A DNA stretch of 7,228 nucleotides, taken from NCBI GenBank assembly GCA_002327225.1, contig DCUN01000151.1, positions 28,334 to 35,561 of the forward strand. The letters are read 5' to 3'. Every line of letters starts with the position of its first letter. The stretch's first letter is position 1. This document shows, in pieces, positions 1 through 6,462 of this stretch. This DNA comes from Desulfobulbaceae bacterium UBA2213 (GTDB lineage: Bacteria; Desulfobacterota; Desulfobulbia; Desulfobulbales; Desulfocapsaceae). The notes under the pieces were generated by a model that saw nothing but the letters and a program-made list of their open reading frames with translations, ran no database searches and was not told where the DNA came from. Both the position numbers and the translations under genes were made by a program.

Positions 1-935
1 GCACCAGCATTGCCGGAGAGAGTGGGTGCATCACTTTTGCGGGCCAGATCAACAGTCTGCTGGGCCGCCTTTTTTTTAAGCATCAGGGCCTTGAGGTCGG
101 GCCGATGGCTCAGGGCCATCTTTAAGGCCTGGTCAAAGGGGAGGGTGTAAGGGAGAAAGGTCAGATTATCCTCCAGTTTATACTCAGGGGCATTGGGCAG
201 ACCCATGGCGTTATTAAGGACAACCCTGGCTAGGCGCAGGTTGTTTTTCACCTGGATCTGCACGAGTCTGGCCGAGCTGAGATCAACCTCTGCCTTGGTG
301 ACATCATATTTTGGTTTTACACCGGCGGCATAAAAACCCTTTGCCTGCTCCAGATGCTGCTCAAACTGTTTGACGGTTTCAGCGGCGACCTCCTGGACTC
401 TACCAATCTTCAGCATGTCATAATAGGCCAGCTTGGCATTGAAAACGGCCCGGTCATCTGTGGCGTTCAGGTCGGAACGGGCTGCCTCAAGGCTGCTCTT
501 CCCTACCTCGACCTGGGTTGCGGTCTTGCCGAAGTCATAGAGCAACTGTTCGCCACGGATTCCCATGGCCAGCCGATTATAGGAGCTGTCATCGGTGCTG
601 CCGTAGAGAGTGCCTTCCGGTGATAAGCGGTCGTAAGCCGCGCTCCCGTTAATCTGCGGGTAATACGGGGCCCTGGCTTGGCCAACCCTGCTCTGGGCGG
701 CATTGACATTTCCTTGGGCGGCAAGAATTGTCGGCTGATTCTGCCGGGTGATGGCCACTATCCTGGCGAGGGTGAGGATATCACCTGCGCTGATTGTCTG
801 GGGGACGGCAGGTAGTTTTGTTTCCTCGGGTGTGATTGGAAAAACTGTCTGCGCCTGCAGGGCCTGCTGATGAAAGGATAGGCCTGCCAATCCTGTGATC
901 AGCATGAGGGCTGCTATATACAATCGCTTTTTCAT
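1..935 (-). CDS. TolC-family outer-membrane efflux channel (partial, C-terminus beyond left edge)
   Basis: This is the outer-membrane component of the tripartite efflux system: a trimeric beta-barrel with a long alpha-helical periplasmic tunnel through which substrates delivered by the RND pump leave the cell. The frame is open from the ATG at 933-935 to the window edge, giving 311 complete codons of the roughly 420-480 usual for the family. A signal peptide is visible: MKKR, a hydrophobic core at about residues 5-20, and a likely cleavage after ALQA (residue 28). Family hallmarks are APYYPQI (89-95), the GEQLLYDFGK segment (128-137, matching the usual 'LFDgGk'), a heptad-like helix at about 180-245 containing DVTKAEVDL (211-219), and HRPDLKAL (277-284) opening the second structural repeat. 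The start is supported by AAAGGAA at 941-947, 5 bases upstream. It is the last visible gene of the efflux operon. Function is inferred from family and context; the substrate is unknown. Confidence 0.93.
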   Translation of the reverse strand, partial: MKKRLYIAALMLITGLAGLSFHQQALQAQTVFPITPEETKLPAVPQTISAGDILTLARIVAITRQNQPTILAAQGNVNAAQSRVGQARAPYYPQINGSAAYDRLSPEGTLYGSTDDSSYNRLAMGIRGEQLLYDFGKTATQVEVGKSSLEAARSDLNATDDRAVFNAKLAYYDMLKIGRVQEVAAETVKQFEQHLEQAKGFYAAGVKPKYDVTKAEVDLSSARLVQIQVKNNLRLARVVLNNAMGLPNAPEYKLEDNLTFLPYTLPFDQALKMALSHRPDLKALMLKKKAAQQTVDLARKSDAPTLSGNAG

Positions 936-940
936 GGAGG

Positions 941-947
941 TTCCTTT
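941..947 (-). promoter_or_regulatory. Ribosome binding site of the TolC-family gene
   Basis: Read on the minus strand this is AAAGGAA, with 5 bases between it and the ATG at 933-935. It is the only clear Shine-Dalgarno sequence among the three efflux genes, so the channel gene can be translated independently of the pump gene 186 bases upstream. Confidence 0.6.
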
Positions 948-967
948 ATTGTTTTGAGGGTGTCTTG

Positions 968-1113
968 AGAGCCTCTTGCACAATGACGAATGAGGTCCAA
1001 CTACTGTAATTCCCCTTGAGACGCGAATCCATGCCATCCTGAATGAACGAAAATGGATTCCAGATAAAAGAACCCGGGAATGAACATCTCGGTCTTTTGG
1101 CAAGAGCCTCTTG
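968..1113. repeat. Intergenic repeat-like element bounded by an 11-bp direct repeat
   Basis: The spacer between the pump and channel genes carries AGAGCCTCTTG at 968-978 and again, identically, at 1103-1113. Each copy contains the small palindrome AGAG-C-CTCT, and the right copy extends to CAAGAG-C-CTCTTG (1101-1113). Inside lies an 8-bp inverted repeat, GAATCCAT (1025-1032) and ATGGATTC (1053-1060), with a 20-base loop, followed by CCCGGGAATGA (1074-1084). The pattern of GGATTC, then CCAG, then GGGAATGA resembles the short dispersed intergenic repeats common in proteobacterial genomes. No open frame of note is present. It could be a small non-autonomous mobile element or a relic of one; only a count of copies elsewhere in the genome would show this. 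Confidence 0.45.
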
Positions 1114-1121
1114 ACTATAAT

Positions 1122-4100
1122 TCATATTTCCAGATTTTCACCTTTCATCTTCCGGTCCTGAGCTATCAGCATATAGATTGACGGGACCACAAAGATGGTG
1201 AAAAGGGTACCGATAGCAATGCCGCCGACCAGCACCAGACCGATGGAGTTCCGGGCCGCAGCCCCGGCCCCGGTGACGAGTGTCAGGGGAAAGTGACCGG
1301 CGGCTGTGGCGCAGCTGGTCATGAGAATGGGGCGCAACCGGGTGAGTGCGGCTGAGCGGACGGCCTCAAGCTTGGAGTGGCCCTGCTCCTGAAGTTTATT
1401 GGCGAATTCGACGATGAGGATGCCGTTTTTGGCCACCAGGCCAACGAGAGTGATCAGTCCTACCTGGGAATAGATGTTGAGAGTGGTGGTCCAGCCGTTG
1501 GTCCAGAAGGGAATATTGGGGTTGGGAATCTTCAGAAAGGTGAAGAGCAGGGCCCCGAACAGGGCCAGGGGTACAGACCCGGCCAGGATAACGAAGGGAT
1601 CGCGGAAGCTGTTGAACTGGGCGGCCAGCGCCAGGAAGATCAGCACCACTGCCAGGCCGAATGCCGGCAGGAAACGGTTGCCTTCAGTACGCAATTGCCT
1701 GGATTCACCTGTATAATCGAGGACGTAGCCCTGGGGAAGGATTTTGGCGGCCTCATCTTCAAGAAATCGCAGGGCGTCATCGAGCGGGACCACGGAGACA
1801 CCGCTGATGGTGACGGCGTTCAACTGCTGAAAGCGGTTCATGGAACGGGCCGTCGTTGAATTGCGGATGGTGGCGACAGTTGACAGGGGCACCATCTGCC
1901 CGTCCGGTCCGGTGATATAGATATTGCCTAGCTGTTCAGGGTTGAGGCGGTCGCTCCGTTGAATCTGGGGGATAACCTTGTAACTGCGGCCGGCGATATC
2001 AAAGCGGTTGACGAAATTTCCGCCAAGCATCGAGCCGATGTCAGCTCCCACCTGCTGCAGATTGAGTCCGAGGTCGGCGACCCGGTCGCGGTCGATGACA
2101 AGCTCGGACTGCGGTTGATCGATCTTCATGTCAATGAGCGGCGGAAAGGCAAACTTGCCGCTGGTCATGGCTTTCATCTGCAATTCTTTAGCAAACTCGA
2201 GGATCTGTTCCGGTTCCGCGGTCGAGGCCAGGACAAATTCCACCGGGAACTGGCCGCCACCCGGAAGGGAAGGACGGATGACCGGAAATATACGCACGCC
2301 GGGGATGGTCGCCAATTTCTGCTGGATCTCGGGCAGTACCTGAAAGACGGTACGCTGCCGTTCCGCCCAGGGTTTGAGTACCATGCCTCCAAAGCCGGAA
2401 GAGGGCATGGTCATCTGAAAGGTAAATTTGGTCTCCGGTTCAGAGAGAAAGATCTGGTTGGCTGCGGCCGCATAGTGGCTGGTCTGATCGAGGGTGGAGT
2501 TGGCGGCGGCATCGAGGATGCCGAATATTACTCCCTGATCTTCAGCGGGGGCAAGTTCCACAGGTGACATTCTGAACATGGGGATGGCCAGCAGGCTGAT
2601 GACAATCCAGACCAGATAAACAGCTGGCCTGGATTTCAGAGTCTGGTCCAGCAGGCGGCCATACAATCCCTTGATCCGCTCAAAGCCGCGGTTGATACGC
2701 CCGGTCAGGCCATGTTCTGCCAGGCCTGGCTTCAGGAGTTTGGCTGACATCATGGGCGAGAGGGTCAGGGCCACGATGCCGGAGATGGTAACAGCCCCGG
2801 CCAGGGTAAAGGCGAATTCCCGAAAGAGCGCACCGGTCAACCCACCCTGCAGTCCGATGGGGGCATAGACTGCGGCGAGCGTAATGGTCATGGCAATAAT
2901 AGGTCCTACCAGTTCCCGGGCGGCGACAATGGCGGCATCAAAGGGTTTGAGACCTTTGCGGATGTGGCGTTCGACGTTTTCGACGACGATAATGGCATCA
3001 TCTACAACTAGACCTACAGAGAGGACAATGGCAAGCAGGGTCAGCAGATTGATGGTGAAGCCAAAGACCTGCATGAGAAAGACCGAACCGATCAAAGAGA
3101 GGGGAATGGTAATCACCGGGATAAAGACCGAGCGAAAGGAACCCATGAAAAGAAAGATGATCACCACCACGATGAGCATGGTGTCACCCAGAGTCTTGAG
3201 GACTTCGTGGATGGCGTTGTTGATGTAGTCGGTGCTGTCATAGGCGATCCGCCCCTGCAGGCCGCTGGGCAGGTCGTGCTGGATGGCTGCCATTTCTTCT
3301 TTAACCAACTTGATCACGTCGAGTGAGTTGGCGTTAGGCAGGGGCCAGATGCCCATGAAGACAGCGGTCTTGCCGGAAAAACGGACCTCGGCGTTGTAGT
3401 CTTCAGCGCCTAAGACTACATCACCAATATCCTCAATGCGGATGGTGGCGCCATCCTGCTGGTGGACAATGAGGCGCTTGAACTCCTGAATGGAGCTGAG
3501 GTTGGTGTCAGCGGTGATATTGACCTGAACCAGAGAGCCTTTGGTGCGACCCAGCGCTGCCAGATAGTTGTTGGCAGCCAGTGCCTGTCGAACCTGGACC
3601 GGTGTGATGTTGTAGGCCGCCATCCGTTCTGGTTTGAGCCAGATACGCATGGCAAAGGTGCGGCCGCCAAGGATCTCGGCCCGCTGGACCCCGGCCAGGG
3701 CGGAAAGGCGCGGCTGTATGGTCCGTGTCAGATAGTCGGTAATCTCATTCTGCTTCAGGACTTCCGAGGTGAAGCTCAGGTAGGCGGCAGCAAACTTGCT
3801 GTCAGCCGATTCAATATTGATGATCGGCACCTCGGCCTCCGGTGGCAGGTCGGCCCGGACCTGATCGACCTTGGAACTGATCTCGGCCAGGGCCTTGGTG
3901 GCGTCATAGTTGAGTTTCAGGCGGACGCTGATGGTGGAAACCCCTTGAGCGCTCTGGGATTGGAGATAATCAATGCCGTCGGCTGCGGCAATGGCCCGCT
4001 CCAGGGGGGTGGTGATGAACCCCCGCACCAGTTCGGCGCTGGCTCCGACATAGACGGTGGTGACGGTTACCGTTGAATTTTCACTGCGGGGATACTGGCG

Positions 4101-4202
4101 GACATTAACGGTTTTAATGGCCTGCAGTCCGGCAATAATGATGACCAGGCTGATCACCAGGGCAAGGACAGGACGACGGATAAAGATATCAGTAAAATTC
4201 AT
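1122..4202 (-). CDS. RND-family (HAE1, MexI-like) multidrug efflux transporter, inner-membrane pump
   Basis: This 1026-residue inner-membrane proton antiporter captures hydrophobic or amphiphilic compounds and passes them to the outer-membrane channel. The start MNFTDIFIRRPV is typical of the family. The fold is duplicated: TM1 at about 9-29, a first periplasmic porter/docking loop at about 30-335, TM2-6 at about 336-490, TM7 at about 525-545, a second loop at about 546-845 and TM8-12 at about 846-1015. The proton-relay residues known from AcrB (D407, D408, K940, R971, T978) all have counterparts: D401 and D402 in GLVVDDAIIVVENV, K925 in GLVAKNGIL, R955 and T962 in RLRPILMTS. This supports an active HAE1 pump rather than a heavy-metal type. 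The motif AVYAPIGLQGGLTGALFREF (444-463) is close to MexI-type pumps as I recall them. It lies between its adaptor and channel genes. No Shine-Dalgarno sequence precedes the ATG, so it may depend on translation from upstream. Substrates cannot be deduced. Confidence 0.97.
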   Translation of the reverse strand: MNFTDIFIRRPVLALVISLVIIIAGLQAIKTVNVRQYPRSENSTVTVTTVYVGASAELVRGFITTPLERAIAAADGIDYLQSQSAQGVSTISVRLKLNYDATKALAEISSKVDQVRADLPPEAEVPIINIESADSKFAAAYLSFTSEVLKQNEITDYLTRTIQPRLSALAGVQRAEILGGRTFAMRIWLKPERMAAYNITPVQVRQALAANNYLAALGRTKGSLVQVNITADTNLSSIQEFKRLIVHQQDGATIRIEDIGDVVLGAEDYNAEVRFSGKTAVFMGIWPLPNANSLDVIKLVKEEMAAIQHDLPSGLQGRIAYDSTDYINNAIHEVLKTLGDTMLIVVVIIFLFMGSFRSVFIPVITIPLSLIGSVFLMQVFGFTINLLTLLAIVLSVGLVVDDAIIVVENVERHIRKGLKPFDAAIVAARELVGPIIAMTITLAAVYAPIGLQGGLTGALFREFAFTLAGAVTISGIVALTLSPMMSAKLLKPGLAEHGLTGRINRGFERIKGLYGRLLDQTLKSRPAVYLVWIVISLLAIPMFRMSPVELAPAEDQGVIFGILDAAANSTLDQTSHYAAAANQIFLSEPETKFTFQMTMPSSGFGGMVLKPWAERQRTVFQVLPEIQQKLATIPGVRIFPVIRPSLPGGGQFPVEFVLASTAEPEQILEFAKELQMKAMTSGKFAFPPLIDMKIDQPQSELVIDRDRVADLGLNLQQVGADIGSMLGGNFVNRFDIAGRSYKVIPQIQRSDRLNPEQLGNIYITGPDGQMVPLSTVATIRNSTTARSMNRFQQLNAVTISGVSVVPLDDALRFLEDEAAKILPQGYVLDYTGESRQLRTEGNRFLPAFGLAVVLIFLALAAQFNSFRDPFVILAGSVPLALFGALLFTFLKIPNPNIPFWTNGWTTTLNIYSQVGLITLVGLVAKNGILIVEFANKLQEQGHSKLEAVRSAALTRLRPILMTSCATAAGHFPLTLVTGAGAAARNSIGLVLVGGIAIGTLFTIFVVPSIYMLIAQDRKMKGENLEI

Positions 4203-4252
4203 GGCACGGCACGGAGTAAAGATGAAGAGCTTGTTCGTCTGTTAGTGGTAAG

Positions 4253-4290
4253 CCCTCTCCTTTTTATTAAGGAGGGGGGTGGGGGTGGTG
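4253..4290. other. Inverted repeat plus G-run in the adaptor-pump spacer
   Basis: An inverted repeat lies at 4253-4278: arms of ten bases with one T/G mismatch, including perfect CTCCTT and AAGGAG cores (4257-4262 and 4269-4274), around a six-base A/T loop. The right arm runs into a G-rich stretch (GGGGGG, then GGGGG, to 4290) on the plus strand. In the minus-strand transcript the hairpin is preceded by a C-rich stretch and is not followed by a U-run, so it is not a standard intrinsic terminator. It may be an mRNA processing or stability element that sets the relative amounts of adaptor and pump, or part of a dispersed palindromic repeat. The rest of the 105-base spacer (4203-4307) shows no further feature and no ribosome binding site for the pump. 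Confidence 0.45.
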
Positions 4291-4307
4291 CTGTTTCGCA
4301 ACGGCTC

Positions 4308-5438
4308 CTAATTGTTTTCCGGCCTTGGTTGTAACTCGAAGGGAGGCGTATGACTGTTGTCGATTACCACTGCCTGGCCGTTCCGCAGTTTGAAGACTCC
4401 GGTGCTGGCTACAGTTTCTCCGCCCTGCAGGCCGGAGAGAACCGCCACAAAATCACCGCGTTTTTCACCGAGGCGGACAAACTGTTGCCGAAGGACTTTG
4501 GTCTGCTTGCCGCTTTTCTCATCCTTTTTCTCTTCAACGACAAACACCGAATCGCTGTAAGGGGCATAGAGAACGGCCGTGCCGGGGATGGTGGACACCT
4601 TTGCCTGTTCCGGCAACACTACCGAGGCGTTGACAAACATTCCAGGGCGCAGGCGTTCGTCTGTATTGGTAACAGTTGCCTGGATCCGGATGTTGCGGGT
4701 CTGGGCATCCACCTGAGGGGCAATAGCTGTGATCCTGCCGCTCATCTGCTCCTGGCCGATCACCTCACTCGTGATGCGTACCTCCATCCCGCTTGTAATC
4801 CTGGCGAGTTCCTGCTGGGGCAGCATGAAATTGACAAAGATTGGATCAAGGACCTGCAGGGAGACGATTTCCTGACCCTCTTTCAGAAACTGGCCAAGAT
4901 TGATCTGGCGGATCCCCAGTTTGCCGGAAAAAGGGGCCTTGATATTTTTCTTCTCGATGATGGCCTGGATGTTCTCGGTCTGGGCCTTGGCAGCTTTGAA
5001 AGCGGCCTCGGCGTTGTCAAATTCGGCCCGGGAAATGAGACCCTGGTCGGCCAGTTCAGCCAAACGGCGCAGATTGGTGTGGGCCAGATTGCTGCTGCTT
5101 TCCATGGCCCTGAGCTGGGCCTCTTCAGCACGGGTGTCCAGTCGGGCCAGCAAGGTGCCTTTTTCGATAAAATCACCGGGGGTGAAGGAGATAGCTACTA
5201 CCTTTCCGGCCTGTTCTGCGGCCACGATCACTCCCTGGACGGCATCGAGCGAGGCGACCGCTGAGAGCACGGACTCCCAGGATTGAAGTTGGACTGGTGC
5301 CGTGGAGATGGTTTCCGGTGGCGGGACCATCTTGCTGCCGACCTCTATCATGTGGCGGATCTGCAGGACTTTGATGCCGGCAAGGGTGGAACCGATGATG
5401 ATAAGAGCAAGGAGGGTGAGGAGAATACGCTTTGTCAT
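4308..5438 (-). CDS. RND efflux periplasmic adaptor (membrane fusion protein, HlyD/AcrA family)
   Basis: This 376-residue adaptor joins the RND pump to the outer-membrane channel. It begins MTKRILLTLLALIIIG: a basic N-terminus and one membrane segment at about 5-22, with no lipobox cysteine, so it is probably held by an uncleaved anchor or exported after cleavage rather than lipidated. Domains in order: first half of the lipoyl/barrel-sandwich domain at about 68-100 (GKVVAISFTPGDFIEKG), alpha-hairpin at about 103-163, second lipoyl half at about 164-195 (IKAPFSGKLGIRQINLGQFL), beta-barrel at about 199-275 ending in LRPGMFVNA (263-271), and a membrane-proximal domain at about 280-362. Length and order fit MexH/AcrA-type adaptors. 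The frame stays open 76 codons further upstream (to 5666), but I chose 5438 because the canonical anchor starts there. No Shine-Dalgarno sequence is visible; an A10 tract lies two bases upstream. It is the first secure gene of the operon. Confidence 0.94.
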   Translation of the reverse strand: MTKRILLTLLALIIIGSTLAGIKVLQIRHMIEVGSKMVPPPETISTAPVQLQSWESVLSAVASLDAVQGVIVAAEQAGKVVAISFTPGDFIEKGTLLARLDTRAEEAQLRAMESSSNLAHTNLRRLAELADQGLISRAEFDNAEAAFKAAKAQTENIQAIIEKKNIKAPFSGKLGIRQINLGQFLKEGQEIVSLQVLDPIFVNFMLPQQELARITSGMEVRITSEVIGQEQMSGRITAIAPQVDAQTRNIRIQATVTNTDERLRPGMFVNASVVLPEQAKVSTIPGTAVLYAPYSDSVFVVEEKKDEKSGKQTKVLRQQFVRLGEKRGDFVAVLSGLQGGETVASTGVFKLRNGQAVVIDNSHTPPFELQPRPENN

Positions 5439-5440
5439 GA

Positions 5441-5450
5441 TTTTTTTTTT
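5441..5450 (-). repeat. A10 homopolymer two bases before the adaptor start codon
   Basis: On the minus strand, ten consecutive A residues are followed by TC and then the adaptor ATG. The tract takes the place where a ribosome binding site would be expected. Tracts of this length are prone to slipped-strand length change. Confidence 0.6.
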
Positions 5451-5694
5451 ATTGGCAAAGAGGAAAGAGTGAAAAACTACCTGTATCCCGTCCCCCTGTT
5501 GTATCGCATCCCAGCAGGCGGCGCGGGTTTTGTTGATGGTCGTTTCATCCAGCTGGATCAGGCCGACAATACTGTCCTTGACCAGAAAGACAATGGGGCC
5601 TGGCCATGGTAATGAGGGCAGCCAGCGGCAGTTCCTTGATGATCTGTTGGGCTTGACCTGCGGCAACTACCTGTTCCAGTGGCAGATTTTGATG

Positions 5695-5718
5695 GCGGCA
5701 GATATTGCGGCAGATATT
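5695..5718. repeat. Perfect 12-bp tandem duplication
   Basis: GCGGCAGATATT occurs at 5695-5706 and again directly adjoining at 5707-5718. Twelve bases equals four codons; in the minus-strand frame of the possible broken gene it gives NICR twice in succession. It lies just upstream of the -10 element of the plus-strand promoter. Confidence 0.7.
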
Positions 5719-5740
5719 GATCGGTGTCGCCACAATTTCG

Positions 5741-5749
5741 TGGTATAGT
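5741..5749 (+). promoter_or_regulatory. Extended -10 promoter for the aldolase genes
   Basis: TGGTATAGT contains the extended -10 dinucleotide TG, one spacer base and TATAGT, which matches the sigma-70 consensus TATAAT at five of six positions. No good -35 lies 16-18 bases upstream (TCGGTG at 5721-5726 is poor; TTGATC at 5717-5722 would need a 21-base spacer), as is common for extended -10 promoters. Transcription would start near 5755-5758, giving a leader of under 30 bases before the KDPG-type aldolase ATG. This position relative to the gene is the main support. Confidence 0.5.
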
Positions 5750-5770
5750 AATCCCGTAAATTGTTTTTTA

Positions 5771-5777
5771 AAAGGAG
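5771..5777 (+). promoter_or_regulatory. Ribosome binding site of the KDPG-type aldolase gene
   Basis: AAAGGAG, followed by a six-base spacer (AATTTC) before the ATG at 5784-5786. It is a strong Shine-Dalgarno match and fixes the start of the aldolase. Confidence 0.8.
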
Positions 5778-5783
5778 AATTTC

Positions 5784-6413
5784 ATGGAGCTTGAGGTTTC
5801 TGTAATCGGTATATTGCGTGGAGTGGAGGGTGATTTTTTTGGTGAGGTCATGCAGGTCTCCTTTGCTGCCGGGCTTCTGGCCATGGAAATCACCATGAAC
5901 ACACCGGGCGCTGAGGAAATTATCCGGAGATATCGCCCCGGTGTACCCGACGGCAGGCTGCTGGGTATGGGCACCATCCGCAATCTCGACGAGGCCAGGC
6001 GTGCTGTGGATGCCGGGGCCATGTTTCTGGTGACCCCTAATCTGGACACCGGGGTGATCGACTATGCCAAGGCAGAATCCATTCCCATTGTCACCGGGGC
6101 GCTGACCCCCACCGAGGTGTACGCTGCCTGGTCCGCCGGGGCAGACCTGGTCAAGGTCTTTCCATGTGGTGCCATGGGTGGCCCCCAATACATTAAAGAC
6201 CTTCTGGGTCCTTTTGATCATCTTCGGCTGGCTGCCGTCGGCGGAGTCAGCAGCGCCAATCTCCAGGAGTATTTTGAGGCAGGCGCTGCGGCGGTAGGGG
6301 TTTCCTCCAGTCTCTTCGGTGGCCAGGCACTGCGGGAGAAGAATCTTTATCTGGTAGAGCAAAATGTAAAAAAATTCATTGACCATTGCCGCGACGCCAA
6401 GGATCGGGTATGA
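5784..6413 (+). CDS. KDPG/KHG-family class I aldolase (Eda/DgoA-like)
   Basis: This 209-residue cytosolic aldolase belongs to the family that reversibly splits 2-keto-3-deoxy-6-phosphogluconate or related 2-oxo-3-deoxy acids into pyruvate and an aldehyde through a lysine Schiff base. The whole short TIM barrel is present at normal length. Landmarks: GILRG (9-13), AMEITMNTPGA (33-43, with the probable general base E35), GMGTI (61-65), FLVTPNLD (81-88), TGALTPTEVYAAW (104-116), DLVKVFPC (121-128) with the Schiff-base lysine K124, and the phosphate-binding end AVGGVSSANLQEY plus GVSSSLF (151-163, 172-178). Oddities are FLVTPN where FxVSPG is usual, and GVSSSL where GGSWL or GSALY is usual. The C-terminal half recalls DgoA (phosphogalactonate) forms as much as Eda, so the exact substrate is open. 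No phosphogluconate dehydratase is visible beside it. A clear ribosome binding site supports the start. It precedes a second aldolase by 49 bases, probably in one operon. Confidence 0.9.
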   Translation: MELEVSVIGILRGVEGDFFGEVMQVSFAAGLLAMEITMNTPGAEEIIRRYRPGVPDGRLLGMGTIRNLDEARRAVDAGAMFLVTPNLDTGVIDYAKAESIPIVTGALTPTEVYAAWSAGADLVKVFPCGAMGGPQYIKDLLGPFDHLRLAAVGGVSSANLQEYFEAGAAAVGVSSSLFGGQALREKNLYLVEQNVKKFIDHCRDAKDRV

Positions 6414-6449
6414 TCCTGCAATTTTATCGTTAAATTTATGCCTTTTTTT

Positions 6450-6454
6450 AGGAG
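6450..6454 (+). promoter_or_regulatory. Ribosome binding site of the HMGL-like aldolase gene
   Basis: AGGAG follows a T7 run (6443-6449) and is separated from the ATG at 6463-6465 by eight bases. The 49-base spacer from the previous stop codon shows no hairpin terminator, consistent with co-transcription with the KDPG-type aldolase. Confidence 0.7.
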
Positions 6455-6462
6455 ACTTCCCC

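Larger units (their letters stand above)
5439..5733 (-). pseudogene. Possible small gene broken by a single-base frameshift, upstream of the adaptor gene
   Basis: Two minus-strand frames look protein-like and abut. The first begins at a GTG (5731-5733) and reads through EQVVAAGQAQQIIKELPLAA and ITMARP before stopping at 5545. The second, read from about 5598, continues with PIVFLVKDSIVGLIQLDETT and then RAACWDAIQQGD toward the adaptor gene. Removing one base from the four-base run at 5595-5598 would join them as ...ITMARP-IVFLVKD.... Removing one further base from the A10 tract (5441-5450) would end the joined frame at a TGA overlapping the adaptor ATG, giving a protein of about 98 residues. 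Both halves have reasonable composition with hydrophobic helix- and strand-like segments, but I do not recognise the family, the GTG has no clear ribosome binding site, and chance open frames are possible. A sequencing error would also explain the break. The rest of 5439-5783 holds only the promoter and short repeats listed here. Confidence 0.3.

Noticed and set aside
1959..4076. Several plus-strand open frames of 100-200 codons inside the pump gene
   Set aside because: All are antisense to a 1026-codon gene with complete RND motifs, have no ribosome binding sites that I can see, and give no recognisable protein.
4253..4278. Intrinsic terminator after the adaptor gene
   Set aside because: In the operon direction the hairpin is followed by a mixed sequence (GCTTACCAC) rather than a U-run, and a downstream operon gene follows immediately.
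4350..5264. Plus-strand open frame of 304 codons inside the adaptor gene
   Set aside because: It is antisense to a well-supported adaptor with all domains in order, and its translation shows no known domain.
4308..5666. Longer version of the adaptor with 76 extra N-terminal residues
   Set aside because: The extra segment is unlike any adaptor N-terminus. The canonical basic-plus-hydrophobic anchor begins at the internal Met at 5438, so the shorter start is preferred.
5746..5766. Minus-strand promoter for the efflux operon near TACTAT
   Set aside because: No acceptable -35 lies at the right spacing, and the element is simply the reverse side of the plus-strand -10 region.
5439..5783. A TetR/MarR-type regulator divergent to or upstream of the efflux operon
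   Set aside because: No frame in this segment shows a helix-turn-helix motif or sufficient length; the only coding-like signal is the short broken frame described above.
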